From Shewanella sp. UCD-KL12 (lineage in GTDB: Bacteria > Pseudomonadota > Gammaproteobacteria > Enterobacterales > Shewanellaceae), in assembly GCF_001957125.1 (NCBI RefSeq), contig NZ_MPHJ01000018.1, forward strand, positions 1-64,000: 64,000 bases of DNA, in the 5' to 3' direction. The first letter of the stretch is position 1; each line of letters begins with the position of its first letter. A program made the translations under genes and the position numbers. The notes below the pieces were generated by a model. It did not search any database and had not been told where the DNA came from. It saw only the letters and a program-made list of their open reading frames with translations. Of the stretch, positions 43,429 to 52,935 are shown one piece after another.

Positions 43429-46119
43429 ATGAAATTTAATAACCTTGCTAAGCTGGTGAGCTTAGCCTGTGGTGGTGTCGTAGCACTATCAGCACCTGTC
43501 TATGCGATAGAGGGCGATGAAGAGACTGTTGAACGTATTGAAGTGACGGGCTCACGCCTTAAACGTGTCGATATGGAAGGGGCAAGCCCAGTCACTACGA
43601 TCACTGCAGAAGATATGGCGACTGCTGGTTTCTCCACTGTAGGTGATGCGTTAAGAGCATCTACATTGAACTCATTTGGTTCATACGGCGGCACATCAAA
43701 CAACAGCTGGTCATCTCAAGCAACGATTCAACTTAAAGGTGCTGATGCAAGTCATACCTTGACACTACTTGATGGCAAGCGTATGGCTAAATCGCCTGTA
43801 CTTGGTGGTGGTGCAACCAACATCAACACAATTCCTACAGCTGCCGTTGAGCGCATCGAGATACTGTCTGATGGTGCTTCTGCGATTTATGGTACAGATG
43901 CAATTGCTGGTGTAATTAACATCATTTTGAAGAAAGATTTTGAAGGCGTTGAAGTAAAAGTTCGCGCTGAAGAGCCTGATGCAGAAGGTGGCGGAGATAA
44001 CCACTCAGCGTCATTAACTGGTGGTCTTAGCTCTGATATGGGCAACTTGATGTTCACTATTGAGCACTTTAGAAAGTCAGGTATTACTTTTGGTGAGCGT
44101 CCATATACAGCTGCACACGTTAAAGATGGTCAAGATCCAAATGATTTCAGAAGCTGGATCGGTCTAAGTCAAACAGGTCGTACAATCGATATGGGGCCAA
44201 ATGGTGGCTGGGAGTATCAAACTCCATTTACTAATGCCGATTTAAACTGCTCTGACGTTTATGGCGAGAACTTTACTGGACCTCTAAATGACAGCAAGTA
44301 TGCTGGCGAGACGTCTTGTGCTTATGATTACACTAAGGCTGCATATAATGATGTTGATCAAGAGCGTACATCTACGCTGCTTAACTACTCATACAATATC
44401 AGTGATGATATTGAGCTAACTGCACGTGCATATTGGGCGTCAAATACCACAACTGATGTGTCAGCGCCAATTCCTGGTTACATCTCGTTCCCACAGGCGA
44501 TGCCAGCTTACACAACTGCTGAAGGTCTAGATCTTCGTGCAGTGCCTGAGGGCGGCGCCATGCTTTACCGTTTCGATACTTCTGGTAACCGTGTACGTGA
44601 AAGTACCGATAATATTTATGATTTCTTAGTGGGCCTAGACGGCACAACAGATAGCTTCGATTGGAATGCCTCTGTGTCATACAACAAGTATGATGTATTC
44701 AAATGGGGAACGGGCTATCAACTTAAAGGTGCAACAACCGACCTAGTGGGTGCATGGGATGATGATAGTAATTCATTTGAAGGTTGGGATCCTCGCGATC
44801 CAAATTCAGAGATGCCGGGTGGTGCGACAGCAAACTCAGATGCTCGCCTAACAAGCAGTGCTTTAGAGATTGATGGTGGCCTTAGCTTCGAACTGTTTGA
44901 ACTCGCTGGTGGTGCAACTGGTCTATATGTTGGTGCATCATATCGTGAAGAAGAGCTAGACTCGCAGGTTGATGCACTTGATGAAGCGGGTTTGATTGCT
45001 GGTGGTAGCGGCGGCGCTGGCGGCAGTGGGGAGCGTGATGTCAAAGCGGTCTTCATGGAGATGGCTTTTCCAGTACTTGATAATCTAGAGGTTAACCTTG
45101 CTGCGCGTTATGATGACTACTCTGATTTTGGTGGCACATTCAACCCACAAGTTTCTGTGCGCTATAACGTATTAGAGCCGCTATTACTTCGTGCATCATG
45201 GGGAACAGGCTTTAGAGCACCGACGTTAGAAGATCTGAACCAATCTACAAGTGTTGGCTATAACGATGTAACTAACTACCTGAAATGCTATGAAGATGGC
45301 TTAGGGATCGATGGCTGTGATATCGAAGACAATGTGCCTGTTTCAATTGGTCGCAATGAAAACTTGGGTCCAGAAGAGTCTGAGAGCTATAACTTAGGAG
45401 TTGTATGGGATATTACCGACAACTTCAACATGTCAGTTGATTACTGGTCACTTGAGACTGAAGGGCTGATTAGTTCATTAAATGATAGTGAGATCACCCG
45501 TACTCAAGCTGAGTTATGGAAAGCTGCGGATGCTGCAGGCGAGCCTCGTCCAGATGTAAGCACTGTTTACCCTGGCACATCAGTATCTCAAAATGGTGCT
45601 GGCAAGCTTACTGCGATGGATAATGTTATGCAAAACATTGGTCTGAGTGAGCGTCAAGGTGTTGATACCAAGTTTGCCTCTACCTTTGAAACTGAAGTGG
45701 GTGACTTTAAGCTAGGTCTTGCATGGTCTCACTACTTAAAGTACACAGATTCAATGCCTGTAGGTGGTGTACAGACAGTCTCACGTAACTGGAGTGGTAC
45801 AGAGGATTATCCAGATGATCGTGTTAACTTTACCGCTAACTACTTAGTGGGCGATCATAGTTTGTTCTATCAGGCAGATTATATCGATCATCAATCAACC
45901 ACAGATGAGAATGATGATGGCAGCAGCTATCAGATTGATTCTGTTATCTATCACACGTTAAGTTACTCATACACTATGCCTTGGAACAATACGATTTCGG
46001 CAGGTATCAATAACTTGACTGATGAAGACCCAAGGTTTGATGCTGGTGGTGATTATGAGAGCAGCATTTACGACATTATCGGTCGTTCATACTGGGTATC
46101 ATTTAGCCAAGCATTCTAA
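43429..46119 (+). CDS. TonB-dependent receptor
   Basis: 896 residues. Signal peptide ends near APVYAIEG (about 27). A TonB-box-like region ERIEVTGSRLKRVDMEG follows, then the plug domain with LLDGKRMA, PTAAVERIEILSDGASAIYGTDAIAGVINIILKK (in segments), and a barrel ending WVSFSQAF. This pattern fits the large marine TonB receptors for oligomeric carbon sources; the substrate is unknown. The start at 43429 fits the signal peptide; GGGAG lies eight bases before it. It has its own terminator and is not part of an obvious polysaccharide locus. Confidence 0.93.
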   Translation: MKFNNLAKLVSLACGGVVALSAPVYAIEGDEETVERIEVTGSRLKRVDMEGASPVTTITAEDMATAGFSTVGDALRASTLNSFGSYGGTSNNSWSSQATIQLKGADASHTLTLLDGKRMAKSPVLGGGATNINTIPTAAVERIEILSDGASAIYGTDAIAGVINIILKKDFEGVEVKVRAEEPDAEGGGDNHSASLTGGLSSDMGNLMFTIEHFRKSGITFGERPYTAAHVKDGQDPNDFRSWIGLSQTGRTIDMGPNGGWEYQTPFTNADLNCSDVYGENFTGPLNDSKYAGETSCAYDYTKAAYNDVDQERTSTLLNYSYNISDDIELTARAYWASNTTTDVSAPIPGYISFPQAMPAYTTAEGLDLRAVPEGGAMLYRFDTSGNRVRESTDNIYDFLVGLDGTTDSFDWNASVSYNKYDVFKWGTGYQLKGATTDLVGAWDDDSNSFEGWDPRDPNSEMPGGATANSDARLTSSALEIDGGLSFELFELAGGATGLYVGASYREEELDSQVDALDEAGLIAGGSGGAGGSGERDVKAVFMEMAFPVLDNLEVNLAARYDDYSDFGGTFNPQVSVRYNVLEPLLLRASWGTGFRAPTLEDLNQSTSVGYNDVTNYLKCYEDGLGIDGCDIEDNVPVSIGRNENLGPEESESYNLGVVWDITDNFNMSVDYWSLETEGLISSLNDSEITRTQAELWKAADAAGEPRPDVSTVYPGTSVSQNGAGKLTAMDNVMQNIGLSERQGVDTKFASTFETEVGDFKLGLAWSHYLKYTDSMPVGGVQTVSRNWSGTEDYPDDRVNFTANYLVGDHSLFYQADYIDHQSTTDENDDGSSYQIDSVIYHTLSYSYTMPWNNTISAGINNLTDEDPRFDAGGDYESSIYDIIGRSYWVSFSQAF

Positions 46120-46146
46120 GTAGCTAGATTAAATAACCAGACACAA

Positions 46147-46177
46147 AAAAGGCACTCATTGAGTGCCTTTTCTTTTT
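46147..46177. terminator. Terminator between the receptor gene and the thioredoxin gene
   Basis: Stem AAAAGGCACTC / GAGTGCCTTTT with a 3-nt loop, followed by a T-rich tail. It lies between convergent genes and may serve both. Confidence 0.92.
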
Positions 46178-46191
46178 GCGTACAAGCTAAG

Positions 46192-46728
46192 TTATTTTAG
46201 AATTTTAGCCAGATCAACTTCTAATGAAACCTCTGGACGCTCAATAATTCGGCCTATCTCTTCGCCTTTTTGTTTAACGATAAAGGTCGGAATACGGGTG
46301 AATTCATATTGTGCCGCTAACCCTTCAGAATCGGCTTTTTGACGGTCAACACCAATATAAGTTACTGTGATATTTGGATTGTTGATCTCTTCAATTATAC
46401 GAATGAACCGTGGGGTTTCACGGTGACAATCAGGACACCAAGTACCTATGATCACTATGATCTCTGTTGGTTCTTTCAAAGACTTCAGTGGTGTTATCGC
46501 AGCAGTATCAACCTGATACTCTTTATAACCCTCTGTAAAATCATCTAGCTCAGTCACTAAGGTTTGAGCTTCTACCGCACCAGTTAAAATCACTTCCTGT
46601 TTCTCCTCGCTGCAGGTGGCAATAAAGCCATCTTGCTTTTCATCGAATGCACAGCCGTTGTCAGCTATTGATTGGCAGCTAAAAAAGAGGGCTGTAGTGG
46701 CAAGTAATGCCTTAACGCTATTGTTCAT
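46192..46728 (-). CDS. Exported thioredoxin-like protein
   Basis: 178 residues. Signal peptide about 1-22 (SCQSIADNG). The thioredoxin fold holds the active site IIGTWCPDCHRETPRF (CPDC) and the cis-Pro loop FTRIPTFIV. It probably reduces disulfides in the periplasm. Two extra cysteines (DNGCAF and ATCSEE) lie before the fold. No partner gene is adjacent, so the substrate is unknown. Confidence 0.88.
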   Translation of the reverse strand: MNNSVKALLATTALFFSCQSIADNGCAFDEKQDGFIATCSEEKQEVILTGAVEAQTLVTELDDFTEGYKEYQVDTAAITPLKSLKEPTEIIVIIGTWCPDCHRETPRFIRIIEEINNPNITVTYIGVDRQKADSEGLAAQYEFTRIPTFIVKQKGEEIGRIIERPEVSLEVDLAKILK

Positions 46729-47003
46729 GATGATACCTCAGGCTCAGGGATGTTGACTAGTGCTGCTGTATAGTAGCAATACCTGTATTTAATCACTTCG
46801 TTCAAAAGGGGAAAAGCTGCACAGCTGATAAAGCTAGGTTAGATCACTATCTATTTGTAGGATTACTTGTATGGGTCACATATTGCCTAGGAGAGCAGTT
46901 GTTAAATAAACCTCTCATTAACGCAGAGGTCATTATTAACCATAGTTTTAGCAAGTGATTCTTTTTGCAACAGCGAGTATTTACATGACAAGTTTGTAGG
47001 CAT
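46729..47003. other. Spacer between the thioredoxin gene and hemB
   Basis: About 275 bp. It should hold the promoter of the thioredoxin-like gene. No gene or distinct repeat is seen. Confidence 0.4.
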
Positions 47004-47030
47004 AAAAAAACCGCAACAGGTGCGGTCTTT
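47004..47030 (-). terminator. Terminator of hemB
   Basis: Stem CCGCA / TGCGG with a 5-nt loop, and a run of seven T when read leftward. It closely resembles the rho terminator. Confidence 0.9.
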
Positions 47031-47050
47031 TATCGGCAAAGGTGAGCAGA

Positions 47051-48067
47051 CTATTTAGCCTGATCTTCTTTAAGCCACTGAGCTGCACGTTTAGCAAAGT
47101 AAGTAAGTACGCCGTTAGCCCCCGCTCGCTTAAAGCAAAGTAGAGACTCCATAACGATCGCCTTTTCGGCTAACCAGCCATTTTCAATAGCAGCCATATG
47201 CATCGCATATTCACCACTCACTTGATAGGCAAAAGTTGGGACTGCAAGTTCAGTTTTAACTCGTGTAACGATATCTAGGTAAGGCATGCCCGGCTTAACC
47301 ATGACCATGTCAGCGCCTTCTTGAATATCGAGTGCAACTTCATGTAGTGCTTCATCGCTGTTTGCTGGATCCATCTGGTAGCTATGTTTATTGCCACCTT
47401 TAAGGTTGCCAGCAGATCCGACAGCATCACGAAATGGACCATAGTAGTTGGACGAGTACTTCGCAGAATAAGCCATGATCTGGGTATTAACGTGACCTGC
47501 TTCTTCTAACGCTTGGCGAATTGCGCCAATACGACCATCCATCATATCTGAAGGTGCGACGATATCTGCACCAGCTTCTGCATGAGATAGGGCTTGTTTT
47601 ACTAGAATTTCAGTGGTGATATCGTTAAGGATATAGCCATCTTCATCGATGATGCCATCTTGACCATGGGTCGTAAACGGATCAAGCGCTACATCTGTCA
47701 TCACACCTAGCTCTGGGAATGCTTCTTTCAGGGCACGTACAGCACGTTGAGCTAATGCATCTGCATTGTAAGCTTCTTCTGCTAATAAGGTTTTCTTTTC
47801 AGATGGCGTCACAGGGAAAAGTGCGACAAGCGGAATACCAAGCTCGACAAGCTCTTCAGCTTCTTTTAAAAGTAGGTCGATGGAGTAGCGCTCTACACCC
47901 GGCATAGATGCCACTTTCTCGGTGCGATTATTCCCTTCAAGTACGAACATAGGGTAGATTAAATCGTTAACAGAGAGTGTATTTTCAGCCATTAATCTAC
48001 GGCTGAAATCATGCTTACGCATGCGGCGCATTCTACGCTGAGGGAAAGCACTAGTAATTATATTCAC
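47051..48067 (-). CDS. hemB: Delta-aminolevulinate dehydratase (porphobilinogen synthase)
   Basis: 338 residues. It condenses two 5-aminolevulinate molecules to porphobilinogen. The catalytic lysines lie in AYSAKYSSNYYGPFRDA and MVMVKPGMPYLD. The metal-binding segment reads VALDPFTTHGQDGI with no cysteine triad, so this is the magnesium-type, not the zinc-type, enzyme. A GTG at 48067 with AGGAG six bases upstream is a better start than the TTG two codons earlier. It is apart from hemCDXY in this window. Confidence 0.95.
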   Translation of the reverse strand: MNIITSAFPQRRMRRMRKHDFSRRLMAENTLSVNDLIYPMFVLEGNNRTEKVASMPGVERYSIDLLLKEAEELVELGIPLVALFPVTPSEKKTLLAEEAYNADALAQRAVRALKEAFPELGVMTDVALDPFTTHGQDGIIDEDGYILNDITTEILVKQALSHAEAGADIVAPSDMMDGRIGAIRQALEEAGHVNTQIMAYSAKYSSNYYGPFRDAVGSAGNLKGGNKHSYQMDPANSDEALHEVALDIQEGADMVMVKPGMPYLDIVTRVKTELAVPTFAYQVSGEYAMHMAAIENGWLAEKAIVMESLLCFKRAGANGVLTYFAKRAAQWLKEDQAK

Positions 48068-48147
48068 ATTCAACTCCTAACATTGTACTCAGAAAATCAT
48101 TTCGGCTAATAAGACTTAGCATTCTGAGTGTGTTTGACTCGTAAAAT

Positions 48148-50019
48148 CTATTCAGGTTCCGGTGTGTAAACCGTAACCCGATTTCTACCATCGTTTTTGG
48201 CTCGGTAAAGTGCTTTATCTGCTTGTTCTAGTAACTGTGTTGGATGTTGCTCACTGTTTATTACTTCAGCGCTGACACCGATACTGATCGTCAATGGGAT
48301 AGAGTGATCTTCCCAGCTGATAGGCAGCTCAAAAATTGCCTGACGAATAAGCTCTGCAACTTGTACCGCACCCTCTTCGTTTGTATTGGGCAGTATAATA
48401 GCAAACTCTTCCCCCCCAAAACGTGATACCAGATCCGCTGGCCGTTTTAATTTTTCTTTTAATGTCTGCGCGATTAGCCTTAATGTCTGATCGCCTGCAA
48501 GATGGCCATAGTTATCATTGATTGACTTAAAGCGATCAATATCTAACATTAATATCGCCATGGGGGTTTGCTGGCGGCGGCTCAGCCTCCCCTCTGCCAA
48601 TAAGCGTTTATCAAATGCGGCTCTATTCTTGACGCCAGTTAAACTGTCTATGGTAGCTTGTTCAGTGAGTTTCTGATTGGCCTCATTGAGCTCTCTAAGT
48701 GCTATCTCGAGCTCTAGTGTGCGCTCTTGTACCATCTGCTCAAGCTTCTCATTACTCTCGGCTTCAATTTTAAGGGCCTCTTCACGTGTCTCTCGCACCC
48801 TTTGTGCCTGCAATGCTGCTTCTTGTTGGATCTTTAGTTTTGCTTTGCGCTCATCGTTATAGCGAATAGCGAGAACCGCTGCCATAAAGATAATTTCAAA
48901 TAACAATCCGAGCATTAGCGGAGTTAAGTGGGAAACTGGGAGCTCAAGTAAACCTAAGTACATGGCGCTGGTAATAAATGAGCCAATTAACATGCCACTC
49001 CAAGCTAAGGTGTACAGTTTGGCCAGCTTATGACCCTTTAGCGCTTGAATCATGGCCATAGCCATCAATACTAATGTGACTGCCAGTACCGTGATAATGT
49101 TGATATAAATGGCAAGAGAGTAGTTTAAAAACGGAGTCACGATAGCGAGGAGTAAAGCAAAGCTAGCACTATAGCGACAAATTCTGAGCATGCGTAAATT
49201 ATGATATTTAAGCTGGAGTACCTTCTCGGTAAATAGCAGCGCAAAGAAAATGGCCATAGGAACCAAGAAAGGGATCATATATTTTTGCAAAAGTGGCCAT
49301 TCAGGCCATATGAACCTAAAAGCAAAGCCATGTAAGGTTGCAACAAGTATCGTGACCGACAATACATAGCCAGAGTAGTAGCTATAGCTAAAAGAGCGAG
49401 AGCTTATGGCAATAAATAAGCTGAATAAGCCTATTGCTGTCAGTGCTCCTAGCTGGAAACCATTAGTTAGTGAGCTTGCTTCAATGTCTTTTGCAAAGGC
49501 ATTGGGTGACGTTAAGCTTAATGGCAAAGAGGCGCTACCTTCAGTCTCAATTTTGATATAGAAGGTATTTAATATATCGGGCTCGAGCTGAAAGGGATAA
49601 AGAAAATGGTTATTAATGATTGGTCTTTCAGTAAAGGGGAGGCTATCTCCCATGATGACCTGCTTGGTGGCTTGTCCCTTGACCACATGATAAAGGGAGG
49701 CGAGATCAATATGGGGATTTGCCAGTGACAGAATGCGATCAATTGGCGTATGGCTCGTATTATAGATACTGAACTTTACCCAGAAAGGCGTTATACCTAT
49801 TCGATTATTAAACGTTGGGGTTAAACGTTGCCACTGATTAGCGCCAAGGCGTTGAACAGAGCCAATGGTGTCATGTGCGTCAGCGGGAGCGTAATACAAC
49901 CATTGAGCGAGCGCTAAGCTGCCTTCATCATCTTTGCTAATGGCCAGTAAGGTCTCTGAGCTGGCATTTGAACAAAACAGCAAAGATAGGCAAAAAAATA
50001 GCAGGCTAAGATACTTCAT
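48148..50019 (-). CDS. Diguanylate cyclase with 7TMR-DISM sensor
   Basis: 623 residues. Signal peptide 1-22, an extracellular 7TMR-DISMED2-type domain (about 25-165), seven membrane segments (about 180-385), a Glu/Gln-rich coiled coil (about 390-460) and a GGDEF domain. The active site is GGEEF, and the inhibitory site RxxD (RPAD) lies exactly in front of it, so the enzyme should make c-di-GMP with product feedback. The ATG at 50019 has GAAGG five bases before it and overlaps the tatD end by 14 bp. It may act on the adhesin and motility pathways. Confidence 0.93.
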   Translation of the reverse strand: MKYLSLLFFCLSLLFCSNASSETLLAISKDDEGSLALAQWLYYAPADAHDTIGSVQRLGANQWQRLTPTFNNRIGITPFWVKFSIYNTSHTPIDRILSLANPHIDLASLYHVVKGQATKQVIMGDSLPFTERPIINNHFLYPFQLEPDILNTFYIKIETEGSASLPLSLTSPNAFAKDIEASSLTNGFQLGALTAIGLFSLFIAISSRSFSYSYYSGYVLSVTILVATLHGFAFRFIWPEWPLLQKYMIPFLVPMAIFFALLFTEKVLQLKYHNLRMLRICRYSASFALLLAIVTPFLNYSLAIYINIITVLAVTLVLMAMAMIQALKGHKLAKLYTLAWSGMLIGSFITSAMYLGLLELPVSHLTPLMLGLLFEIIFMAAVLAIRYNDERKAKLKIQQEAALQAQRVRETREEALKIEAESNEKLEQMVQERTLELEIALRELNEANQKLTEQATIDSLTGVKNRAAFDKRLLAEGRLSRRQQTPMAILMLDIDRFKSINDNYGHLAGDQTLRLIAQTLKEKLKRPADLVSRFGGEEFAIILPNTNEEGAVQVAELIRQAIFELPISWEDHSIPLTISIGVSAEVINSEQHPTQLLEQADKALYRAKNDGRNRVTVYTPEPE

Positions 50020-50842
50020 CTGCGCCTTCTTTTTCGCAAGTCTTATTGAGTTGCTGCAGCCCAAAAAAATCAACACTATTTTGATAAGCTTGTTGAGCGA
50101 ATACCTCTTTCGGTTGTTCCCTCAGGTTAGCGATATATTCAGCAATATAGGGAAGATATTGCGGCTCATTTTTACTCGACTTGGGCTTAGGCCTCATGCT
50201 ACGAGGGAGAAGATAGGGGCTATCTGTCTCTATTAGAATGCGATTATCAGGAATGTCAGGGACAAGGGCCGCGAGTTCAAGGCCTCGGCGTTCATCGCAA
50301 ACCCAGCCTGTTATCCCAAGATGAAGGTCTATATCCAGATAAGCCTCCATGCTCTGCCTGTCACCAGTGAAGCAGTGGAGTAGGGCACCAGGAAGCTCGC
50401 TGCGATACTCTTTTAAAATAGCTAAAAAGTCTTGGTGAGCATCTCGCTCGTGCATCAACACCGGCATCTGCATCTCTACAGCCAGTGCAAGCTGTTCAGC
50501 AAAAGCCTGCCTCTGCATCGGCCTTGGTGAAAAGTCTCGGTTGTAATCTAGGCCACACTCGCCAATGGCAACCACTTGAGGGGAAAGTGCCAGTGCGCTT
50601 ATCTGCTTTGCACTATCACCTTGCCACTCACTAGCATGATGTGGGTGGACACCCGCAGTGCAATATAGTTGCTGTGGGTAGTCTAGGCACAGTTTCACCG
50701 CTTGAGCACTTTCATTAATCTCACTGCCAATAACAATAAGCGGCGATACCCTTTGGGCCGCCGCTCGTTGAATGACATCAGATATATTTTTCTCAAGGGC
50801 GCTGCCAATGAGATTGACAGCGATATCTATGTACTCTGGCAT
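50006..50842 (-). CDS. tatD: TatD-family metal-dependent hydrolase
   Basis: 278 residues. TIM-barrel 3'-5' DNase/RNase family. The N-terminus YIDIAVNLIGS is a variant of the usual metal motif. VGECGLDYNRDFSP, PVLMHERDAHQDF, LLHCFTGDRQSME and ILIETDSPYLLPR supply ligands. It is linked to tatABC by position but is not needed for Tat export in E. coli. Its ATG overlaps the preceding stop (TAATG). Confidence 0.93.
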   Translation of the reverse strand: MPEYIDIAVNLIGSALEKNISDVIQRAAAQRVSPLIVIGSEINESAQAVKLCLDYPQQLYCTAGVHPHHASEWQGDSAKQISALALSPQVVAIGECGLDYNRDFSPRPMQRQAFAEQLALAVEMQMPVLMHERDAHQDFLAILKEYRSELPGALLHCFTGDRQSMEAYLDIDLHLGITGWVCDERRGLELAALVPDIPDNRILIETDSPYLLPRSMRPKPKSSKNEPQYLPYIAEYIANLREQPKEVFAQQAYQNSVDFFGLQQLNKTCEKEGADEVS

Positions 50843-51396
50843 TACTTTAGGCGTTTAACCTTAATGGTGGAGTTCTTCTCTTTTACTCCTAAGTAAAATG
50901 CACCAAAAGCACCTTTTTCAATATACACAGTTTGTCCTGACGCTAGCTTAAATCGCTTGCTATCACTCTGTTTCCATACTTGACCATTAGTGAAGTATAT
51001 TTTTAGAGCCCCATATGCATCTTTCTTAATTGAATCAACGTCTAAAAAGATTTTATTAATCTCTTTGTCAGCTGCTTCTTTGTCTTTTTTTATGCTGGCA
51101 CTGCCAAATTCATTTTCAATATTGGCGGGGAGCGTGGTGGGTGTAACAGAAGTTGCTTGAGTCTCAGTGACTGCTGCAACGCTAGTTGCTGTAACAGCGG
51201 TTGCTGCTACAGAACTAGTCGATTGAGCACTACTGGCTTTGGGCGCGCTTTTTACGCTTGCTGCTAATGAGTCATAACAGATCAAACGATCTAACTTATC
51301 CGCTTTTGCACTACACTCTGCTAGGCTCTGTTCTAGACCTGCACTTGCTTGTGTAGATACAAGTATTGCTGCTGCGGTAATCCAACTAATGCGCAT
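50842..51396 (-). CDS. Small exported protein of unknown function
   Basis: 184 residues. Signal peptide 1-19 (ends ASAGLEQ). The segment ECSAKADKLDRLICYDSLA resembles a short Cys-pair module seen in various exported proteins. A low-complexity Ala/Thr/Ser/Val linker (about 50-95) follows, then a conserved-looking C-terminal domain (YFTNGQVWKQSDSKRF, YIEKGAFGAFYLGVKE). It is sandwiched between tatC and tatD and coupled to tatD. No function can be named. Confidence 0.8.
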   Translation of the reverse strand: MRISWITAAAILVSTQASAGLEQSLAECSAKADKLDRLICYDSLAASVKSAPKASSAQSTSSVAATAVTATSVAAVTETQATSVTPTTLPANIENEFGSASIKKDKEAADKEINKIFLDVDSIKKDAYGALKIYFTNGQVWKQSDSKRFKLASGQTVYIEKGAFGAFYLGVKEKNSTIKVKRLK

Positions 51397-51453
51397 TAAT
51401 ATTTTCCCTTATGATATTTGAGCGCGCCATGTTTAACTAATTAGCTGTTCTGC

Positions 51454-52224
51454 TTATTTAGCTTCCTGGCCAGGTTCATCCTGTTTTTCTTGCTCATCGT
51501 CTTCTTCATCATCCTTTTTACTGTAGAAACGAGCAGCAATCAATCCCCCTTCAAATAATATCAACATAGGTACTGCTAACATTGTCTGTGAGATGATGTC
51601 TGGAGGTGTAAGCATCATACCAATAACGAATGCGCCAACAACGATATAGGGACGCTTTGCCTTTAACTCTTCAGGCGTAGTAACACCAGCCCAGCAGAGT
51701 AAAACAACAGCAATAGGGATCTCAAAGGCTAAACCAAAAGCAAAAAATAGCTTGAGGATAAAGCTGAGATAGCTACTAATGTCTGTTGCGACTTCAACAC
51801 CCTCTGGTGCCACACTGGTAAAGAATCCAAATACTACAGGAAACACAACGTAGTAAGTAAATGCGATACCGAGGTAGAATAGGAATGTACTACTAGCAAG
51901 CAGTGGCATCATCAAGCGCTTTTCGTGCTTGTAAAGACCTGGGGCAATAAAAGACCAAACCTGATAAAGCACGTAAGGGATAGCAATGAAAAATGCTAGC
52001 ACCAAGGTGAGCTTAAATGGCGCGAAGAACGGAGCCGCCACATCGGTTGCAATCATGCTGCTACTTTCTGGTAGAGCTTGCATCAAGGGCGTAGCCATAT
52101 AATGGTAAATATCATTTGACCAATAGGCTAGACAGGCAAAAACCAAAAGAACACTACCAACTGCATGGAGCAAGCGGGTGCGAAGTTCAAGTAGATGACT
52201 AATTAGGGGCTGCTGTTGCGACAT
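51454..52224 (-). CDS. tatC: Sec-independent translocase subunit TatC
   Basis: 256 residues, six membrane segments. It binds twin-arginine signal peptides and forms the Tat receptor core with TatB. The N-terminus LISHLLELRTRLLHA and the loop FSPFKLT-like segment (FFAPFKLTLVLAFF) are canonical; the conserved glutamate is in FGLAFEIPI. The C-terminal tail is charged (Asp/Glu/Lys/Gln). It follows tatB by 3 bp. Confidence 0.97.
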   Translation of the reverse strand: MSQQQPLISHLLELRTRLLHAVGSVLLVFACLAYWSNDIYHYMATPLMQALPESSSMIATDVAAPFFAPFKLTLVLAFFIAIPYVLYQVWSFIAPGLYKHEKRLMMPLLASSTFLFYLGIAFTYYVVFPVVFGFFTSVAPEGVEVATDISSYLSFILKLFFAFGLAFEIPIAVVLLCWAGVTTPEELKAKRPYIVVGAFVIGMMLTPPDIISQTMLAVPMLILFEGGLIAARFYSKKDDEEDDEQEKQDEPGQEAK

Positions 52225-52227
52225 GGA

Positions 52228-52626
52228 CTACCCGTTAGGTTTTTCTGAATTTGCGCTAGTCTCAGTTGCTACAGTCTTTGAAGGTGTGGTTTCCGAAGGC
52301 GTGTTTGCACTGGCCGAAGGAGTATCTTCTACCTGATAGGGACGATTAACTGATTGAGCTGCATCTTTTAATTGATCGATAGAATCCTGTAACTCTGGAG
52401 AAAGATTCTTTAAACCCTGACTTTCAGCCTTTTTCAGATCTGAATGCAGTTGCTCAATTTTAAGCTCCTGCTCGAGTTCATCTTTCACTGAGTTCGCCAT
52501 GTTTTTCATGGCGCGGATCCAACCTGTAATTGAGCGTACCGCTGTCGGAAGTCTTTCAGGGCCGAGTACTACCAGCCCTAAAATACCGATCAACAACAGC
52601 TCCATAAAGCCGATACCGTCGAACAT
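52228..52626 (-). CDS. tatB: Sec-independent translocase subunit TatB
   Basis: 132 residues. A single N-terminal membrane segment with the motif FDGIGFMELLLIGILGLVVLGPERLP, an amphipathic helix, then a Ser/Thr/Pro-rich tail. Part of the tatABC operon, 6 bp after tatA. Confidence 0.96.
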   Translation of the reverse strand: MFDGIGFMELLLIGILGLVVLGPERLPTAVRSITGWIRAMKNMANSVKDELEQELKIEQLHSDLKKAESQGLKNLSPELQDSIDQLKDAAQSVNRPYQVEDTPSASANTPSETTPSKTVATETSANSEKPNG

Positions 52627-52632
52627 AAGGAA

Positions 52633-52872
52633 TTACGCCTGTTCTTTGTCCTTAGACTCTGGCTTCTTTTCAGTTGCCGCTGCAGAAGTTTTAGCTACAT
52701 CAGAGCTATTCTCTTCTAGTGCTTTCTTTTCATCTTCGCTAGACATGGCGTTCTTAAAGCCTTTTACAGCACCGCCTAAATCACCACCAAGTGAACGCAA
52801 CTTCTTTGTTCCAAATAATAAGATCACGATGACTGCGATGATCAGAAGTTGCCAAATACCCATGTTACCCAT
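52633..52872 (-). CDS. tatA: Sec-independent translocase subunit TatA
   Basis: 79 residues. Pore-forming Tat subunit: membrane helix MGIWQLLIIAVIVILLFGTKKL, hinge and amphipathic helix with the FGxKKLR motif, then a charged Lys/Glu tail. First of tatABC, 63 bp after ubiB. Confidence 0.97.
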   Translation of the reverse strand: MGNMGIWQLLIIAVIVILLFGTKKLRSLGGDLGGAVKGFKNAMSSEDEKKALEENSSDVAKTSAAATEKKPESKDKEQA

Positions 52873-52935
52873 GACGATTACCTCATAAAAATATATGTAT
52901 GGTTCTATTATGAACCTATGGTTAATTAGTGCTAG

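Noticed and set aside
48148..50019. Functional operon of tatD and the GGDEF gene as a secretion-signalling system
   Set aside because: The 14-bp overlap shows coupling, but no functional link between TatD and c-di-GMP synthesis can be drawn from sequence.
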